Assembly: GCA_018823835.1 (NCBI GenBank)
Contig: JAHJHT010000002.1
Location: 1,612,001-1,676,000 of the forward strand
Source: Alphaproteobacteria bacterium
Lineage (GTDB): Bacteria > Pseudomonadota > Alphaproteobacteria > Rhizobiales > Rhizobiaceae
Reading direction: 5' to 3'
Length of the DNA stretch: 64,000 bases
The notes under the pieces were generated by a model. That model ran no database searches and was not told where the DNA came from. It saw only the letters and a list, made by a program, of their open reading frames with translations. How positions within the stretch are numbered: position 1 is the first letter of the stretch; each line of letters starts with the position of its first letter. Positions 8,571-17,660 of this stretch are shown here, one piece after another. The position numbers and the translations under genes were made by a program.

Positions 8571-10451
8571 CTAGTTGCCCCGGCTGTTGTAGGTATCCTG
8601 GTCATCGATGCGCTCGGATGTCGGTTCCACATCTTCGCCACGGCGGCGCCGGCGCCAGCCCGCGACAAGCTGGCGTATGCGGTCGGCGAACTCGGTCGGG
8701 CTGAGGAAGGGAGGGATGCTGGTGAGCTGCGGGGTGGGCTCGAAGGAAAGGCCAACACTGACGATCCTGCCGCTGTCGTCGACGTCCCGCACGATGAGTT
8801 CGATCGGGCCGATGGTGACGCGGTCTGCATATTCGGCCCGACCGCCGAGGCGCTGCAGGATCAGCTGGCCGATGTTCAGCTTCAGCTCGGGATCCGTGAG
8901 GCCGGGGCTGTAGTTGTCCTCCAGTTCGCTGGCCATATGCGTGGGATCGAGCGCGAAGGCGCCGAAGAAATCGGCGTCGTCGGGGCTGACTTCCGTCGGG
9001 CTGGCGAACAGGCGGTCGAGCAGGCGCGGATAGCGGTCGGGCACGAAGATGTAGACATGGTCGCCGGCGACCAAGCGCCCCGCATCCTGGTATTTCATCG
9101 ATCGGCCTTCGCGGACAACGAGCGACGGACGCGCCCAGCGCGGGATGCGCTCGCCGCGCGCCACCGGACTGCCGGCCACAACCGTGTAGGCCAGGAGTTC
9201 GTGATGCGCCGAGCCTGGCAATTCAAGCTCGACTTTCTCGAGCGGACCGATGCGCGGCGGAACAATCAGGCCGAGCCGCCTGGCCAGCGGGCCGATGGTC
9301 CAGCCCTGGACGATGAGCGACACCAGCACGATGATGAAGGCCATGTTGAACATGGTACGGCCATGCTCCAGATCGGCCAGCAGCGGCGTGATGGCAAGCA
9401 GGATGGAGACGGCGCCGCGTAGGCCGACCCACGAGATGAAGGCGGTCTCCTGGCGCGGGAAACGGAACGGGATCAGGCAGAGCCAGACCGCGATGGGCCG
9501 GGCTATGAAGATCAGGAACAGGCCGAGCGCGACTGACACCGGCAGAATGGGAAGGAACTGTGAAGGCGTCGCGAAGAGGCCGAGCACCAGGAACATGATG
9601 ATCTGCGCAAGCCATGAAACACCGTCCTGGAAACGCTTCAGCAGGGCCTCGCCGCGGATGGAGGAATTGCCGGCGACAAGTCCTGCAAGGTAGACAGCGA
9701 GGAAGCCCGAGCCACCGATGGCGCCGCCAAAGGCGAAAACCAGAAGCGACAGTGTCAGGACGAAAATCGGCAGCAGACCGTGTTCAAGGTTCAGCTTGTC
9801 GACCAGCCGGCTGATGGCGAGGCCGCCGAGGACGCCGACGATGGCGCCGATGCCCATATTGGCGATGAAGCCAAGGATCAGGTCGGTGATCAGCACTTCC
9901 GCGGCCGGGTCCTGCCCGAGCGCGATGATCTCGACAAAGGTTATGGTCAGGAAGATGGCGATCGGGTCGTTGGAGCCGGACTCGATTTCAAGCGTCGAGC
10001 GAACGCGGTCGCGCAGCCGGACATTGCCGACGCGCAGCAGGAAGAACACCGCAGCGGCGTCAGTCGACGCCACGGCAGCACCAAGAAGAAGCGATTCAAG
10101 CCAGTTGAAGTCGGTCAGGTAGAAGGCCGCAACGCCGAACAGGCCGGTGGTCAGGCCGACGCCGATGGTGGCCAGCGAGAGCGCGGGCAGGGCGGCTTGG
10201 CGCAACGCCGAGAGTGGCGTGCCGAAACCGGAATCGAAAAGGATGGCTGCGAGCGCTAGCGACCCTATGAAATAGGCGACGCCTGCATTGTCGAACTGAA
10301 TGCCGAGACCATCGGCCCCGGCGGCCAATCCGAGGGCGAGAAAGAGCAGCAGCAACGGCGCGCCGAAACGGAAGGCGACAAGACTCGAGAACGCGGCGGC
10401 GAGCACCAGCCCGGTACCGACCAACGTTACGAGATAGACCGTATAATACAT
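8571..10451 (-). CDS. CPA1-family K+(Na+)/H+ antiporter (NhaP2-like)
   Basis: 626-residue inner-membrane cation/proton antiporter. About the first 390 residues are a multi-pass CPA1 core, with FDSGFGTP, the ion-site motif ASTDAAAVF and ESGSNDP. A cytoplasmic tail follows: an RCK_C/TrkA_C-type domain (about residues 405-480, starting ELLAYTVVAGSP) and a CorC_HlyC-like module near 525-590. This architecture matches NhaP2/CvrA potassium-proton antiporters involved in volume and pH control. GGAGGGG precedes ATG 10451. It lies between pgk and gap, on the same strand; a terminator after gap suggests it has its own promoter. Confidence 0.88.
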   Translation of the reverse strand: MYYTVYLVTLVGTGLVLAAAFSSLVAFRFGAPLLLLFLALGLAAGADGLGIQFDNAGVAYFIGSLALAAILFDSGFGTPLSALRQAALPALSLATIGVGLTTGLFGVAAFYLTDFNWLESLLLGAAVASTDAAAVFFLLRVGNVRLRDRVRSTLEIESGSNDPIAIFLTITFVEIIALGQDPAAEVLITDLILGFIANMGIGAIVGVLGGLAISRLVDKLNLEHGLLPIFVLTLSLLVFAFGGAIGGSGFLAVYLAGLVAGNSSIRGEALLKRFQDGVSWLAQIIMFLVLGLFATPSQFLPILPVSVALGLFLIFIARPIAVWLCLIPFRFPRQETAFISWVGLRGAVSILLAITPLLADLEHGRTMFNMAFIIVLVSLIVQGWTIGPLARRLGLIVPPRIGPLEKVELELPGSAHHELLAYTVVAGSPVARGERIPRWARPSLVVREGRSMKYQDAGRLVAGDHVYIFVPDRYPRLLDRLFASPTEVSPDDADFFGAFALDPTHMASELEDNYSPGLTDPELKLNIGQLILQRLGGRAEYADRVTIGPIELIVRDVDDSGRIVSVGLSFEPTPQLTSIPPFLSPTEFADRIRQLVAGWRRRRRGEDVEPTSERIDDQDTYNSRGN

Positions 10452-10571
10452 GCGGCCCTTGCCCCTCCAATTGCCATTTCTGCGTTGTCGTTACAGTGCG
10501 GCGAAGACAAGGCGTCGCGCAACCAGACAGGGCGATTTTGTGCCGCGCCGACGAAGATTCAGCACGAACGA

Positions 10572-10597
10572 AAACGCCCGGCCGAAGCCGGGCGTTT
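10572..10597 (-). terminator. rho-independent terminator after gap
   Basis: An 11-bp perfect stem (arm AAACGCCCGGC) closes on a 4-base CGAA loop and, on the minus strand, is followed by TTTTCGTT. It sits 20 bases past the gap stop codon. Confidence 0.8.
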
Positions 10598-10617
10598 CAG
10601 AACCGATGTCGGACCGG

Positions 10618-11628
10618 TCAGGCGATGGTCTTGCCGAAGGCGACGGTGGTGTCGGCCATGCGGTTGGAGAAGCCCCATTCATTGTCGTACCAAGACAGAA
10701 CCGAGACGAAATTGCCGTCCATCACCTTGGTCTGGTCGAGCGCCATGGTGGATGAGGCCGGATCATGGTTGAAGTCGATCGAGACATTCGGGTGGTGGGT
10801 GACGGCCAGCACGCCCTTCAGCTTGCCCTTCGAGGCGGCAATCACCGCGTTGTTGATTTCCTCGACGGTGGTCGAACGCTTGGCGATGAACTTCAGGTCG
10901 ACGACCGAGACGTTCGGGGTCGGCACACGGATCGAGATGCCGTCGAGCTTGCCCTTGAGTTCCGGCAGCACCAGGCCGATGGCCTTGGCAGCACCTGTCG
11001 ACGTCGGGATCTGCGACAGGGCGGCGGCGCGGGCGCGGTAAAGATCCTTGTGCATGGTGTCCAGCGTCGGCTGGTCGCCCGTGTAGGAATGGATCGTCGT
11101 CATCATGCCCTTTTCGATGCCGACCGTCTCGTGCAGCACCGCAGCAAGCGGGGCGAGGCAGTTGGTGGTGCAGGACGCGTTCGAAATGACGATGTGGTCC
11201 TTGGTCAGCTGGTCGTGATTGATGCCGTAGACGACGGTCAGGTCAGCGCCGTCGGACGGTGCCGAGACGATGACGCGCTTGGCGCCGGCGTCGAGATGGG
11301 CGGCGGCCTTGTCGCGTGCTGTGAAGATGCCGGTGCATTCGAGCGCAATGTCAATGCCGAGCTCCTTCCACGGCAGCTGCGATGGATCCTTGATTGCGGT
11401 GACCTTGAACTTTTCCTTGCCGATGGCGATGGAGTCGCCGTCGACGGTCACTTCATGCGGGAAGCGGCCATGCACGCTGTCGTAGCGCAGAAGGTGGGCG
11501 TTGGTCTCGACCGGGCCGAGATCATTGACGGCAACGATGTCGATGTCGGTGCGGCCGGATTCGTAGATGGCGCGGACGATGTTGCGGCCGATGCGGCCGA
11601 ATCCGTTGATGGCAACTCTTACGGTCAT
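10618..11628 (-). CDS. gap: glyceraldehyde-3-phosphate dehydrogenase, type I
   Basis: 336-residue phosphorylating GAPDH, oxidising glyceraldehyde-3-phosphate to 1,3-bisphosphoglycerate. The Rossmann motif INGFGRIGR is at residues 8-16, the cofactor-site Asp36 is in VNDLG, and the active-site segment SNASCTTNC carries Cys153. GFSNRMADT lies near the C-terminus. AGGGAGAT precedes ATG 11628. It follows tkt on the same strand after about 140 bases and ends in a strong terminator, so tkt-gap is a plausible transcription unit. Confidence 0.96.
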   Translation of the reverse strand: MTVRVAINGFGRIGRNIVRAIYESGRTDIDIVAVNDLGPVETNAHLLRYDSVHGRFPHEVTVDGDSIAIGKEKFKVTAIKDPSQLPWKELGIDIALECTGIFTARDKAAAHLDAGAKRVIVSAPSDGADLTVVYGINHDQLTKDHIVISNASCTTNCLAPLAAVLHETVGIEKGMMTTIHSYTGDQPTLDTMHKDLYRARAAALSQIPTSTGAAKAIGLVLPELKGKLDGISIRVPTPNVSVVDLKFIAKRSTTVEEINNAVIAASKGKLKGVLAVTHHPNVSIDFNHDPASSTMALDQTKVMDGNFVSVLSWYDNEWGFSNRMADTTVAFGKTIA

Positions 11629-11771
11629 GGTGATCTCCCTGGGGACGCGGGCTGGAGGGCTCGCAGCTTCATAGCGGCGCGGGCCGAAATAATCCAGCCG
11701 GGAACGCCGTTGGCCTAAATCGATTAGGTCCTTGCCTCGCTAGCAGTTGGTCGACTGCAGCGACGCCGGCT

Positions 11772-13763
11772 TCACTTCTTGTGAAGCCGTTCCTCGGCCG
11801 CCTTGACGGTCGCCTCGGCGGTAATGCCGAAGTGCGGGTAGAGTTGTTCGATCGGGGCGCTGGCGCCAAAGCCATGCATGCCGATGAAGATTCCGTCGGC
11901 CCCGATGAAGCGGTCCCAGCCCATGCGGATGGCCGCCTCGATGGCGATCTTCACAGGGGCGTCGCCCAGGGTCCCGGCCTTGTACTCGTCGCTCTGCTCC
12001 TCGAAGAGTTCGAAGGCGGGAACCGAAACGACGCGGGTCGGATGGCCGTGCTCCTGCAGCGCGGTGCGCGCGGCGAGGGCGATCTCTACTTCGGAGCCCG
12101 TGGCAAAGATCGTCACGGCAGCCTTGCCGTCTGCGGCGGCGAGTTCGTAGGCACCCTTGGCGCAGAGGTTCTCCGCGACGTATTCGGTGCGCACGGCCGG
12201 AAGGTTCTGGCGGGTCAGCGCGATGGTCGACGGCGTCTTGGTCCTCTCCAGTGCAATCTGCCAGCATTCGGCGGCTTCCATCGCGTCGGCCGGGCGGAAG
12301 ACGATGTGGTTGGGAATGGCGCGCAGCGCGGCAAGATGCTCGACCGGCTGGTGGGTCGGGCCGTCTTCGCCGAGGCCTATGGAATCATGGGTCATGACGA
12401 AGATCGACCGGATGCCCATCAGCGAGGCGAGCCGCATTGCCGGGCGGGCGTAATCCGAGAAGCACAGGAAGGTGCCGGAATAGGGGATGACGCCGCCATG
12501 CACGGCCATGCCGTTCATGGCTGCGGCCATGCCGTGTTCGCGGATGCCGTAGTGGACATAACGTTCGCCGTAGTGGCCGGGAGCGATCGGCTTGGTCTGG
12601 CTGGTCTTGGTGTTGTTGGAGCCGGTTAGGTCGGCCGAGCCGCCGATGGTCTCCGGCACCGCGCCGTTGATGACCTCTAGCGCCATTTCGCTCGACTTGC
12701 GGGTGGCGACCTTGGGCTTGTCGGCGGCGAGCTGCTTCTTGTAGTCGGCGATGACGCTGTCGAAGTTCTTTGGTAGGTCGCCGCGCATCCGGCGCTCGAA
12801 CTCGCTGCGAATGCCGGTCTCGGCTGCGGCGAGGCGCTTTTCCCAGTCGGTGCGCTTGGACACCGAGGCCTTGCCACTGGCGCGCCAGGCGTCAAGGACA
12901 TCGGCGGGCACGACGAAGGGCTCGGAATCCCAGCCGAAGAATTGTCTCGCACCGGCAATCTCGTCGGCACCCAGCGGCGAGCCATGTGCCTTGTTGGTGC
13001 CGGCCTTGGTCGGGGCGCCGAAGCCGATGGTGGTCTTGCAGGCGATCATGGTCGGCTTGTCGGAATGGCGCGCCGCCTCGATGGCGTAGGCGATCGCCTC
13101 CGGGTCCATGCCGTCGATGTGGCTGGCGTTCCATCCGGAAGCCTGGAAGCGGGCGACCTGGTCGGTGGAATCGGCAAGCGAGATGTTGCCGTCGATGGAA
13201 ATGTCGTTGTTGTCCCACAAGACGATCAGCTTGTTGAGCTTGAGATGTCCGGCAAGCGCAATGGCCTCCTGCGAGATGCCTTCCATCAGGCAGCCGTCAC
13301 CAGCCAGCACATAGGTATGGTGATCGACCAGCGCGTCGCCGAAGGAGGCGTTCAGGATGCGTTCGGCAAGCGCCATGCCGACAGCATTGGCGACGCCCTG
13401 GCCGAGCGGGCCAGTGGTCGTCTCGATGCCGGCGGCGTGGCCGTATTCCGGGTGGCCGGCGGTCTTCGAGCCAAGCATGCGGAAGTTCTTGATCTCGTCG
13501 ATGGTGATGTCTTCGTAGCCGCTGAGATACATCAGCGAATAGAGCAGCATCGAGCCATGGCCAGCCGACAGCACGAAACGGTCGCGGTCGGGCCAGTGCG
13601 GATTCTTCGGATCGTGCTTGAGAAAGCGGGTGTAGAGGACCGTCGCTATGTCGGCTGCGCCCATCGGCAGGCCGGGGTGGCCGGAGTTTGCCTTCTGAAC
13701 CGCATCCATGGAGAGGAAACGGATTGCGTTGGCCATCCGGTCATGCTGCTTGCGATCGGTCAT
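11772..13763 (-). CDS. tkt: transketolase
   Basis: 663-residue thiamine-diphosphate enzyme of the non-oxidative pentose phosphate pathway. The N-terminal part has [26 protein letters not shown] and the ThDP-binding [13 protein letters not shown] segment with [10 protein letters not shown] downstream; the pyrimidine-domain region is marked by [11 protein letters not shown] and [17 protein letters not shown] 13763 is chosen because it gives the family N-terminus; an in-frame ATG 60 bases upstream adds a non-conserved stretch. The start faces the DUF4164-zapA pair, a neighbourhood seen in other rhizobia. Confidence 0.95.
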   Translation of the reverse strand: MTDRKQHDRMANAIRFLSMDAVQKANSGHPGLPMGAADIATVLYTRFLKHDPKNPHWPDRDRFVLSAGHGSMLLYSLMYLSGYEDITIDEIKNFRMLGSKTAGHPEYGHAAGIETTTGPLGQGVANAVGMALAERILNASFGDALVDHHTYVLAGDGCLMEGISQEAIALAGHLKLNKLIVLWDNNDISIDGNISLADSTDQVARFQASGWNASHIDGMDPEAIAYAIEAARHSDKPTMIACKTTIGFGAPTKAGTNKAHGSPLGADEIAGARQFFGWDSEPFVVPADVLDAWRASGKASVSKRTDWEKRLAAAETGIRSEFERRMRGDLPKNFDSVIADYKKQLAADKPKVATRKSSEMALEVINGAVPETIGGSADLTGSNNTKTSQTKPIAPGHYGERYVHYGIREHGMAAAMNGMAVHGGVIPYSGTFLCFSDYARPAMRLASLMGIRSIFVMTHDSIGLGEDGPTHQPVEHLAALRAIPNHIVFRPADAMEAAECWQIALERTKTPSTIALTRQNLPAVRTEYVAENLCAKGAYELAAADGKAAVTIFATGSEVEIALAARTALQEHGHPTRVVSVPAFELFEEQSDEYKAGTLGDAPVKIAIEAAIRMGWDRFIGADGIFIGMHGFGASAPIEQLYPHFGITAEATVKAAEERLHKK

Positions 13764-14025
13764 GAAAATTACCGCCAATTCAGGTTTTCGGGACAAGTAG
13801 ACTGCGTCGGAAACGGGCTTCAAATAGCAGGCGGCGGGCTGCTGTCAATGAATCCAGACCGCCAAAGTAGCCGTGGCGACGTTGAATCTGCCCGCCGACG
13901 TTCGGAATGCGGGGGACAGCGTCAAGTGCTTTATTGACGCCAAATTCACACGGTGCCTAATGTTTCGCCTATAAGGCGTTCTGAACGCGAACGATTCGGT
14001 GATGGGCGGGAGCAAAACGGGTGCC

Positions 14026-14298
14026 ATGACCGGGGATGCAACATTAAAGGAAGTCATTGCCCGGCTGGGCAAGGCTATCGATGTGCTCGAGCATGCCGCC
14101 ACCGTCCGGCTGGAGCGCGAGCAGGATTATTCGGAAGCAGACGCGGAAGTGCAGCGCCTGAACGCCGACCGGGCGCGGCTGGCGCAGGAACTCGACGGCG
14201 CCGAGGCGCGCAGCGAACGTCTCGAGGACGCCAACAAGGAAGTGTCGCGACGGCTGGTGACAGCGATGGAAACCATCCGCGCCGTGCTGGACAGGTAG
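14026..14298 (+). CDS. DUF4164 family coiled-coil protein
   Basis: 90-residue, highly charged, largely helical protein (LKEVIARLGKAIDVLEHAA, then long heptad-like stretches rich in E, R and L) ending SRRLVTAMETIRAVLDR. It matches the small DUF4164 family found next to zapA in rhizobia. ATG 14026 is chosen because it gives the usual short N-terminus; in-frame GTG 13999 and ATG 14002 would add 8-9 residues. Its stop is 4 bases from the zapA start, so the two are co-translated. A role with ZapA in division-ring assembly is inferred from context only. Confidence 0.8.
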   Translation: MTGDATLKEVIARLGKAIDVLEHAATVRLEREQDYSEADAEVQRLNADRARLAQELDGAEARSERLEDANKEVSRRLVTAMETIRAVLDR

Positions 14299-14302
14299 TG
14301 AA

Positions 14303-14668
14303 ATGGCCCAGGTAACAGTCACCATCGACGGCAAGGCCTATCGCATGGCCTGTGACGAAGGCCAGGAAGAGCACCTGATGGAGCTGGCGCTGCGCTTCGA
14401 CCGCTACGTCTCGCACCTGAAGGAATCCTTCGGCGAGATCGGTGACCAGCGACTGACCGTGATGGCCGGCATCATGGTGATGGACGAACTCTCCGAACTT
14501 CAAAAGCGGATGATGGGCATGGAAAGCGAGGTGGCGACGCTGCGCAAGACGCGCGATGACGCGCTCACCAAGGCCGACAAGAACGACGCCGCGCTGACCG
14601 GCGCGCTGGGCGGACTCGCGCAGCGGATGGAAGCTCTTGCCGAGAAGCTGGCGGTAAAGGCGGGCTGA
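14303..14668 (+). CDS. zapA: cell division protein ZapA
   Basis: 121-residue ZapA family protein. The N-terminal globular part (TVTIDGKAYRMACDEGQEEHL, split over residues 4-24) and the ALRFDRYVSHLKESFG helix match ZapA, followed by a C-terminal coiled coil. ZapA crosslinks FtsZ filaments at the division site in the cytoplasm. It directly follows the DUF4164 gene. In many proteobacteria the 6S RNA gene and a 5-formyl-THF cyclo-ligase gene follow zapA; here the next gene is a Prim-Pol-like protein, so that neighbourhood is altered. Confidence 0.88.
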   Translation: MAQVTVTIDGKAYRMACDEGQEEHLMELALRFDRYVSHLKESFGEIGDQRLTVMAGIMVMDELSELQKRMMGMESEVATLRKTRDDALTKADKNDAALTGALGGLAQRMEALAEKLAVKAG

Positions 14669-14828
14669 GGCGCGGGCGCTCTTGCGGCCAGACGGTTCCG
14701 TCCCGGCCTTGTCCGTTGTACCCAGGTGCGGAGACAGTTTCGCCTGGCCCGCTCACAGTTCAGGGCGGTCGTGGCTCGCCCCTGCCTCCCGTCCCTAGGG
14801 TGGCAGGCAGCAGGTGTGAGGGGTCGGT
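14669..14828 (+). other. 160-base structured spacer after zapA
   Basis: No ORF fits here. Several inverted repeats are visible: GGCC arms around GACGG/CCGTC near 14686-14709, CCAG/CTGG arms near 14722-14747, and a TGCC-CCC/GGG-GGCA hairpin near 14786-14808. The position is where ssrS (6S RNA) normally follows zapA, but I cannot recognise a convincing 6S sequence. It may be a 6S gene, a zapA terminator region or the leader of the next operon. Confidence 0.35.
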
Positions 14829-15470
14829 TTGCAAGCTCACTTGGAACAAGCCCAGTGCCTGTTGAAGAAGGGCATAGTCTGCCTGCCGCTGCGTGCCGAC
14901 GGTAAGCATCTCGACATTGCGAGAATGGGGTATGAGCCGGTTCACCTGCAGACGATGCGCAAGGACTTGAAGGAGCTTGCCTTCAACAGCATCACATTTC
15001 ACTTCGCGCAGAAGCCGCCCGACCATGCGACGATATCGAATTGGTTCTCCGGACATCAGGGAAACATCGGTATTCTCGGCGGCGCTGGCGACCTGGTCAT
15101 CCTCGATTTCGACAGTACTGCGGATTACGACGCCTGGTGCCGCAGGCACCAGGAAGTGGCCGATGCCGCACCGCAGGCGATGACGCCTGGCGGTTGTCAC
15201 GTGTTCCTTCGCCTGCCCATGCCCCTGAAGTCTTCGAGCATGCACCTGGGATTGCGGCGCGCCGGCCACATCAAGGCGCTCGGCGGCTACGTGGTCAGCA
15301 GCCCGTCGGTCGTGCAGGGCGAAGCGTACACCTGGCTGCCCGGCAGGTCGCTTCTGGAGGTGGAGCCGCCGATGGTGGCAGACCTGACTTCCGTTTCCCT
15401 ACGCCCCGTTTCTCCCATCAAGCAGGGGTATGACCGTCTCATGCGGCGCGGTTCGTTCGAGTTGCAATGA
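14829..15470 (+). CDS. stand-alone Prim-Pol-like (AEP superfamily) protein
   Basis: 213-residue protein resembling the bifunctional DNA primase/polymerase N-terminal domain with no helicase or other domain attached. Visible family motifs are KGIVCLPLRADGK near residue 15, NIGILGGAGDLVILDFD at 79-95 (catalytic-type Asp93 and Asp95), TPGGCHVFLRLP at 119-130 (His124), and GGYVVSSPS at 152-160. The acidic residue usually found just before this last motif appears to be replaced by His147, so polymerase activity is uncertain. The start is TTG 14829 after GAGGGG, because an in-frame stop lies at 14817. Its stop overlaps the next start (ATGA), so it is translated together with a glycosyltransferase. 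Its function here is unknown. Confidence 0.75.
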   Translation: MQAHLEQAQCLLKKGIVCLPLRADGKHLDIARMGYEPVHLQTMRKDLKELAFNSITFHFAQKPPDHATISNWFSGHQGNIGILGGAGDLVILDFDSTADYDAWCRRHQEVADAAPQAMTPGGCHVFLRLPMPLKSSSMHLGLRRAGHIKALGGYVVSSPSVVQGEAYTWLPGRSLLEVEPPMVADLTSVSLRPVSPIKQGYDRLMRRGSFELQ

Positions 15471-16420
15471 CGATATCGGTGGTGATCCCCGCCAGGAACG
15501 CGGCAAGAACAATCGGCCGTACGCTGGAGAGCCTGGCCCGCGACCGGCAACTGATCTGCGAGACAATTCTGGTCGATGACGGTTCCGACGACGGGACGGG
15601 GCGTGTGGCGGTGGAGGCCGCCCGCGGGACTGGAGTGCCGCTTCGCGTCATCGCCGGCAGGTTCGGCAGTGCCGGCGCGGCGCGCAATGCCGGGCTTGCG
15701 GCACTGAAGGGCCGCCACGTTCTCCTCCTCGACGCGGATGACGAGATGGTGCCTGGCGGATTGCGCCGGCTCTGGTCGACCTTGAACGCCGACACAGTCG
15801 CCAGAATGGCGGTGGGTGCATCGGTGCGGCGAACGGCGAGGCGCCCCGACAAGATCAAGCGCCCGGTGCCATTCGGCTCGGATCTTCGACAGAATGCCCA
15901 AGACTATCTGCTCAACAAGCGACTGCCGATAGCGGTCGGAAGTGCACTGTTCATCGCCGAGGATGGCGACGGCCTGCGCTTTCCGGAATCGATCGGTCTC
16001 GACGAGGACACATGCTACTGGGCGGCACTGCTGGCGCGGCTGCCGACGGTGGCGATCTCAGAACCGGTCCTGTTCTACTATCTCGACGAAGATCGCATGA
16101 ACGAGCGCTTCGTGACGGAGCCGCGAAAACTGCTAACCGGGATCGCGCGCGAGATGAACCGGCTCGGCGCATTCGGAATCGACAAGGCGGCGCTGCAGTG
16201 GCGCAAGGCCTGGGTGGCGCTGCGCATCGCGCGGCAGTTGATCATGTACAAGGAGTATCGCGAAGCCGCATACATATTGCGCATGGCGGAAGCGCATGCC
16301 GATTTTCGCGGTAGCTGGAAGGTCAACCAGTACAAAACGCGGATTGCCGCCGGCCTCGGGCTGCAGTCGATCGGTTTGCGGCCGCCAGACAGAGCGCGAA
16401 AGGCAGGAGCATCGAAATGA
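15467..16420 (+). CDS. family 2 glycosyltransferase
   Basis: 317-residue GT-A-fold glycosyltransferase. It begins MTISVVIPARNAARTIGRTL, with the nucleotide-binding VDDGSDDGT at residues 36-44, GSAGAARNAGL at 68-78, and the metal-binding DADD at 89-92. No membrane segment is obvious, so it is a cytoplasmic or membrane-associated enzyme adding a sugar from a nucleotide donor; donor and acceptor are unknown. It overlaps the Prim-Pol gene upstream and the GT4 gene downstream by 4 bases each (ATGA junctions), a strong sign of one operon with translational coupling. Confidence 0.9.
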   Translation: MTISVVIPARNAARTIGRTLESLARDRQLICETILVDDGSDDGTGRVAVEAARGTGVPLRVIAGRFGSAGAARNAGLAALKGRHVLLLDADDEMVPGGLRRLWSTLNADTVARMAVGASVRRTARRPDKIKRPVPFGSDLRQNAQDYLLNKRLPIAVGSALFIAEDGDGLRFPESIGLDEDTCYWAALLARLPTVAISEPVLFYYLDEDRMNERFVTEPRKLLTGIAREMNRLGAFGIDKAALQWRKAWVALRIARQLIMYKEYREAAYILRMAEAHADFRGSWKVNQYKTRIAAGLGLQSIGLRPPDRARKAGASK

Positions 16421-17616
16421 GTTCCGGCAGCGCTTCGCTACGGACGCTTGTCCTGACAATCGATCCGGCCAACCCCCCCGTTTCGGGTGCAGAACTGCGG
16501 AATTTCCAGAATGCCTCGGCGGCCGCCGAATTCGGTCGAGTGACGCTGGCCTCGATGCGACCCCCGAGCGGTGCGACACCTGACGCGCGGGTGGATTCGG
16601 TGTCGCTCGTCGTCCCGGGAGAGAGGCGAAGCCGGTCCGCGACGCGTCGGACGGCCGACATTGAGGTGCGCCTGACGCAGGCGGTCCTCAGCCGCCTCTT
16701 CGGCGTCGTGCAGGAATTTCGACCGGATATCGTCCTGGTGGAGGGAATCCCGCTCTTCCCCCTGCTTGACCATATCCGGCCGCTGGTGCCGACGCTCATA
16801 CTCGACATGCACAACATCGAGTCCGACCTCGCCGTGCAGATTTCGGGACAGCCAAGGCGTGGCCTGTTCAGTCTTTCCCGGCGCAGCGAGGCCGAGAATA
16901 TCCGTGCGATCGAAGTTGCGGGTCTGGCGCTCGTCGACCGTGTCTGGGTCTGCTCCAGTGATGACCGCAAGCGGCTGCTCGCCCGGTTCGACCCGAAGAT
17001 CCCCGTTGACATTGTGCCCAACGGCATTCCCAGAATCTCGCAAATTCCGCAAAGCCTCGAAGCCCTGCCGGGCAGAGCAGAAGGCTTCCCGGTGATGATT
17101 TTCGTCGGCCACCTTTCCTACCCGCCGAATGTCGATGCGGCCGCCAGGCTGGCGTCGAACATCTTGCCCCGCGTCAGGCGATCATTCCCGGCCGCCCGGC
17201 TGGTGCTTGCCGGCCGCTCTCCTGCCCCGGCGGTGAAAGACCTCGCAAGGCGGGATATGGTCGAGGTCACCGCCGACCCGGCCGATCTGTCGGGAGTTTT
17301 TCGCCGTGGCCATCTGAGCGTCACGCCGATTTCCGCCGGCGGCGGCACGAGGATCAAGATACTCGAGGCGATGGCATGGGGCCTCCCGGTGGTGGCGACG
17401 CCGCTCGCGGCGGAAGGCCATGGCCTCGCGGAAGGCGATGAGATAGTAATTGCGCCGACCGATGAGGGGATTTCGGAGGCCATCATCACGCTGTGTTCGC
17501 AACCCGAGCGGCTCGACCGTATGAGGCGTGCCGCGCATGGACGTGTCATGCGGGATTTCGGGGTCGACGCAGTCCGCAGGGCTGTCCGCGACGGACTCGG
17601 CCTTGGCGATGGCTGA
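16417..17616 (+). CDS. family 4-type glycosyltransferase
   Basis: 399-residue GT-B-fold glycosyltransferase. The N-terminal domain has PPVSGAELRNFQNA near residue 20 and DMHNIES near 130. The C-terminal donor-binding domain has MIFVGHLSYPPNVDAA, then GGGTRIKILEAMAWGLPVV and ATPLAAEGHGL, the usual retaining GT4 nucleotide-sugar site. It is probably cytoplasmic. It is the third gene of the Prim-Pol/GT operon; 44 bases separate it from the large two-domain glycosyltransferase downstream. The polymer being built is unknown; no flippase, polymerase or nucleotide-sugar synthesis gene is next to it. Confidence 0.9.
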   Translation: MSSGSASLRTLVLTIDPANPPVSGAELRNFQNASAAAEFGRVTLASMRPPSGATPDARVDSVSLVVPGERRSRSATRRTADIEVRLTQAVLSRLFGVVQEFRPDIVLVEGIPLFPLLDHIRPLVPTLILDMHNIESDLAVQISGQPRRGLFSLSRRSEAENIRAIEVAGLALVDRVWVCSSDDRKRLLARFDPKIPVDIVPNGIPRISQIPQSLEALPGRAEGFPVMIFVGHLSYPPNVDAAARLASNILPRVRRSFPAARLVLAGRSPAPAVKDLARRDMVEVTADPADLSGVFRRGHLSVTPISAGGGTRIKILEAMAWGLPVVATPLAAEGHGLAEGDEIVIAPTDEGISEAIITLCSQPERLDRMRRAAHGRVMRDFGVDAVRRAVRDGLGLGDG

Positions 17617-17660
17617 AGTGACACCCCGTTGATCTGCCGCTAGAAGGTCCAGTCGAAGCC

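Noticed and set aside
14669-14828. Firm call of a 6S RNA gene
   Set aside because: Only the position after zapA and some hairpins support it; the long closing stem and conserved bubble could not be identified by eye.
14829-15470. Prim-Pol protein as a plasmid or phage replication remnant
   Set aside because: No helicase, integrase, capsid or replication-initiator gene is nearby, the gene is intact, and it is translationally coupled to a glycosyltransferase, so a simple remnant is less likely than recruitment.
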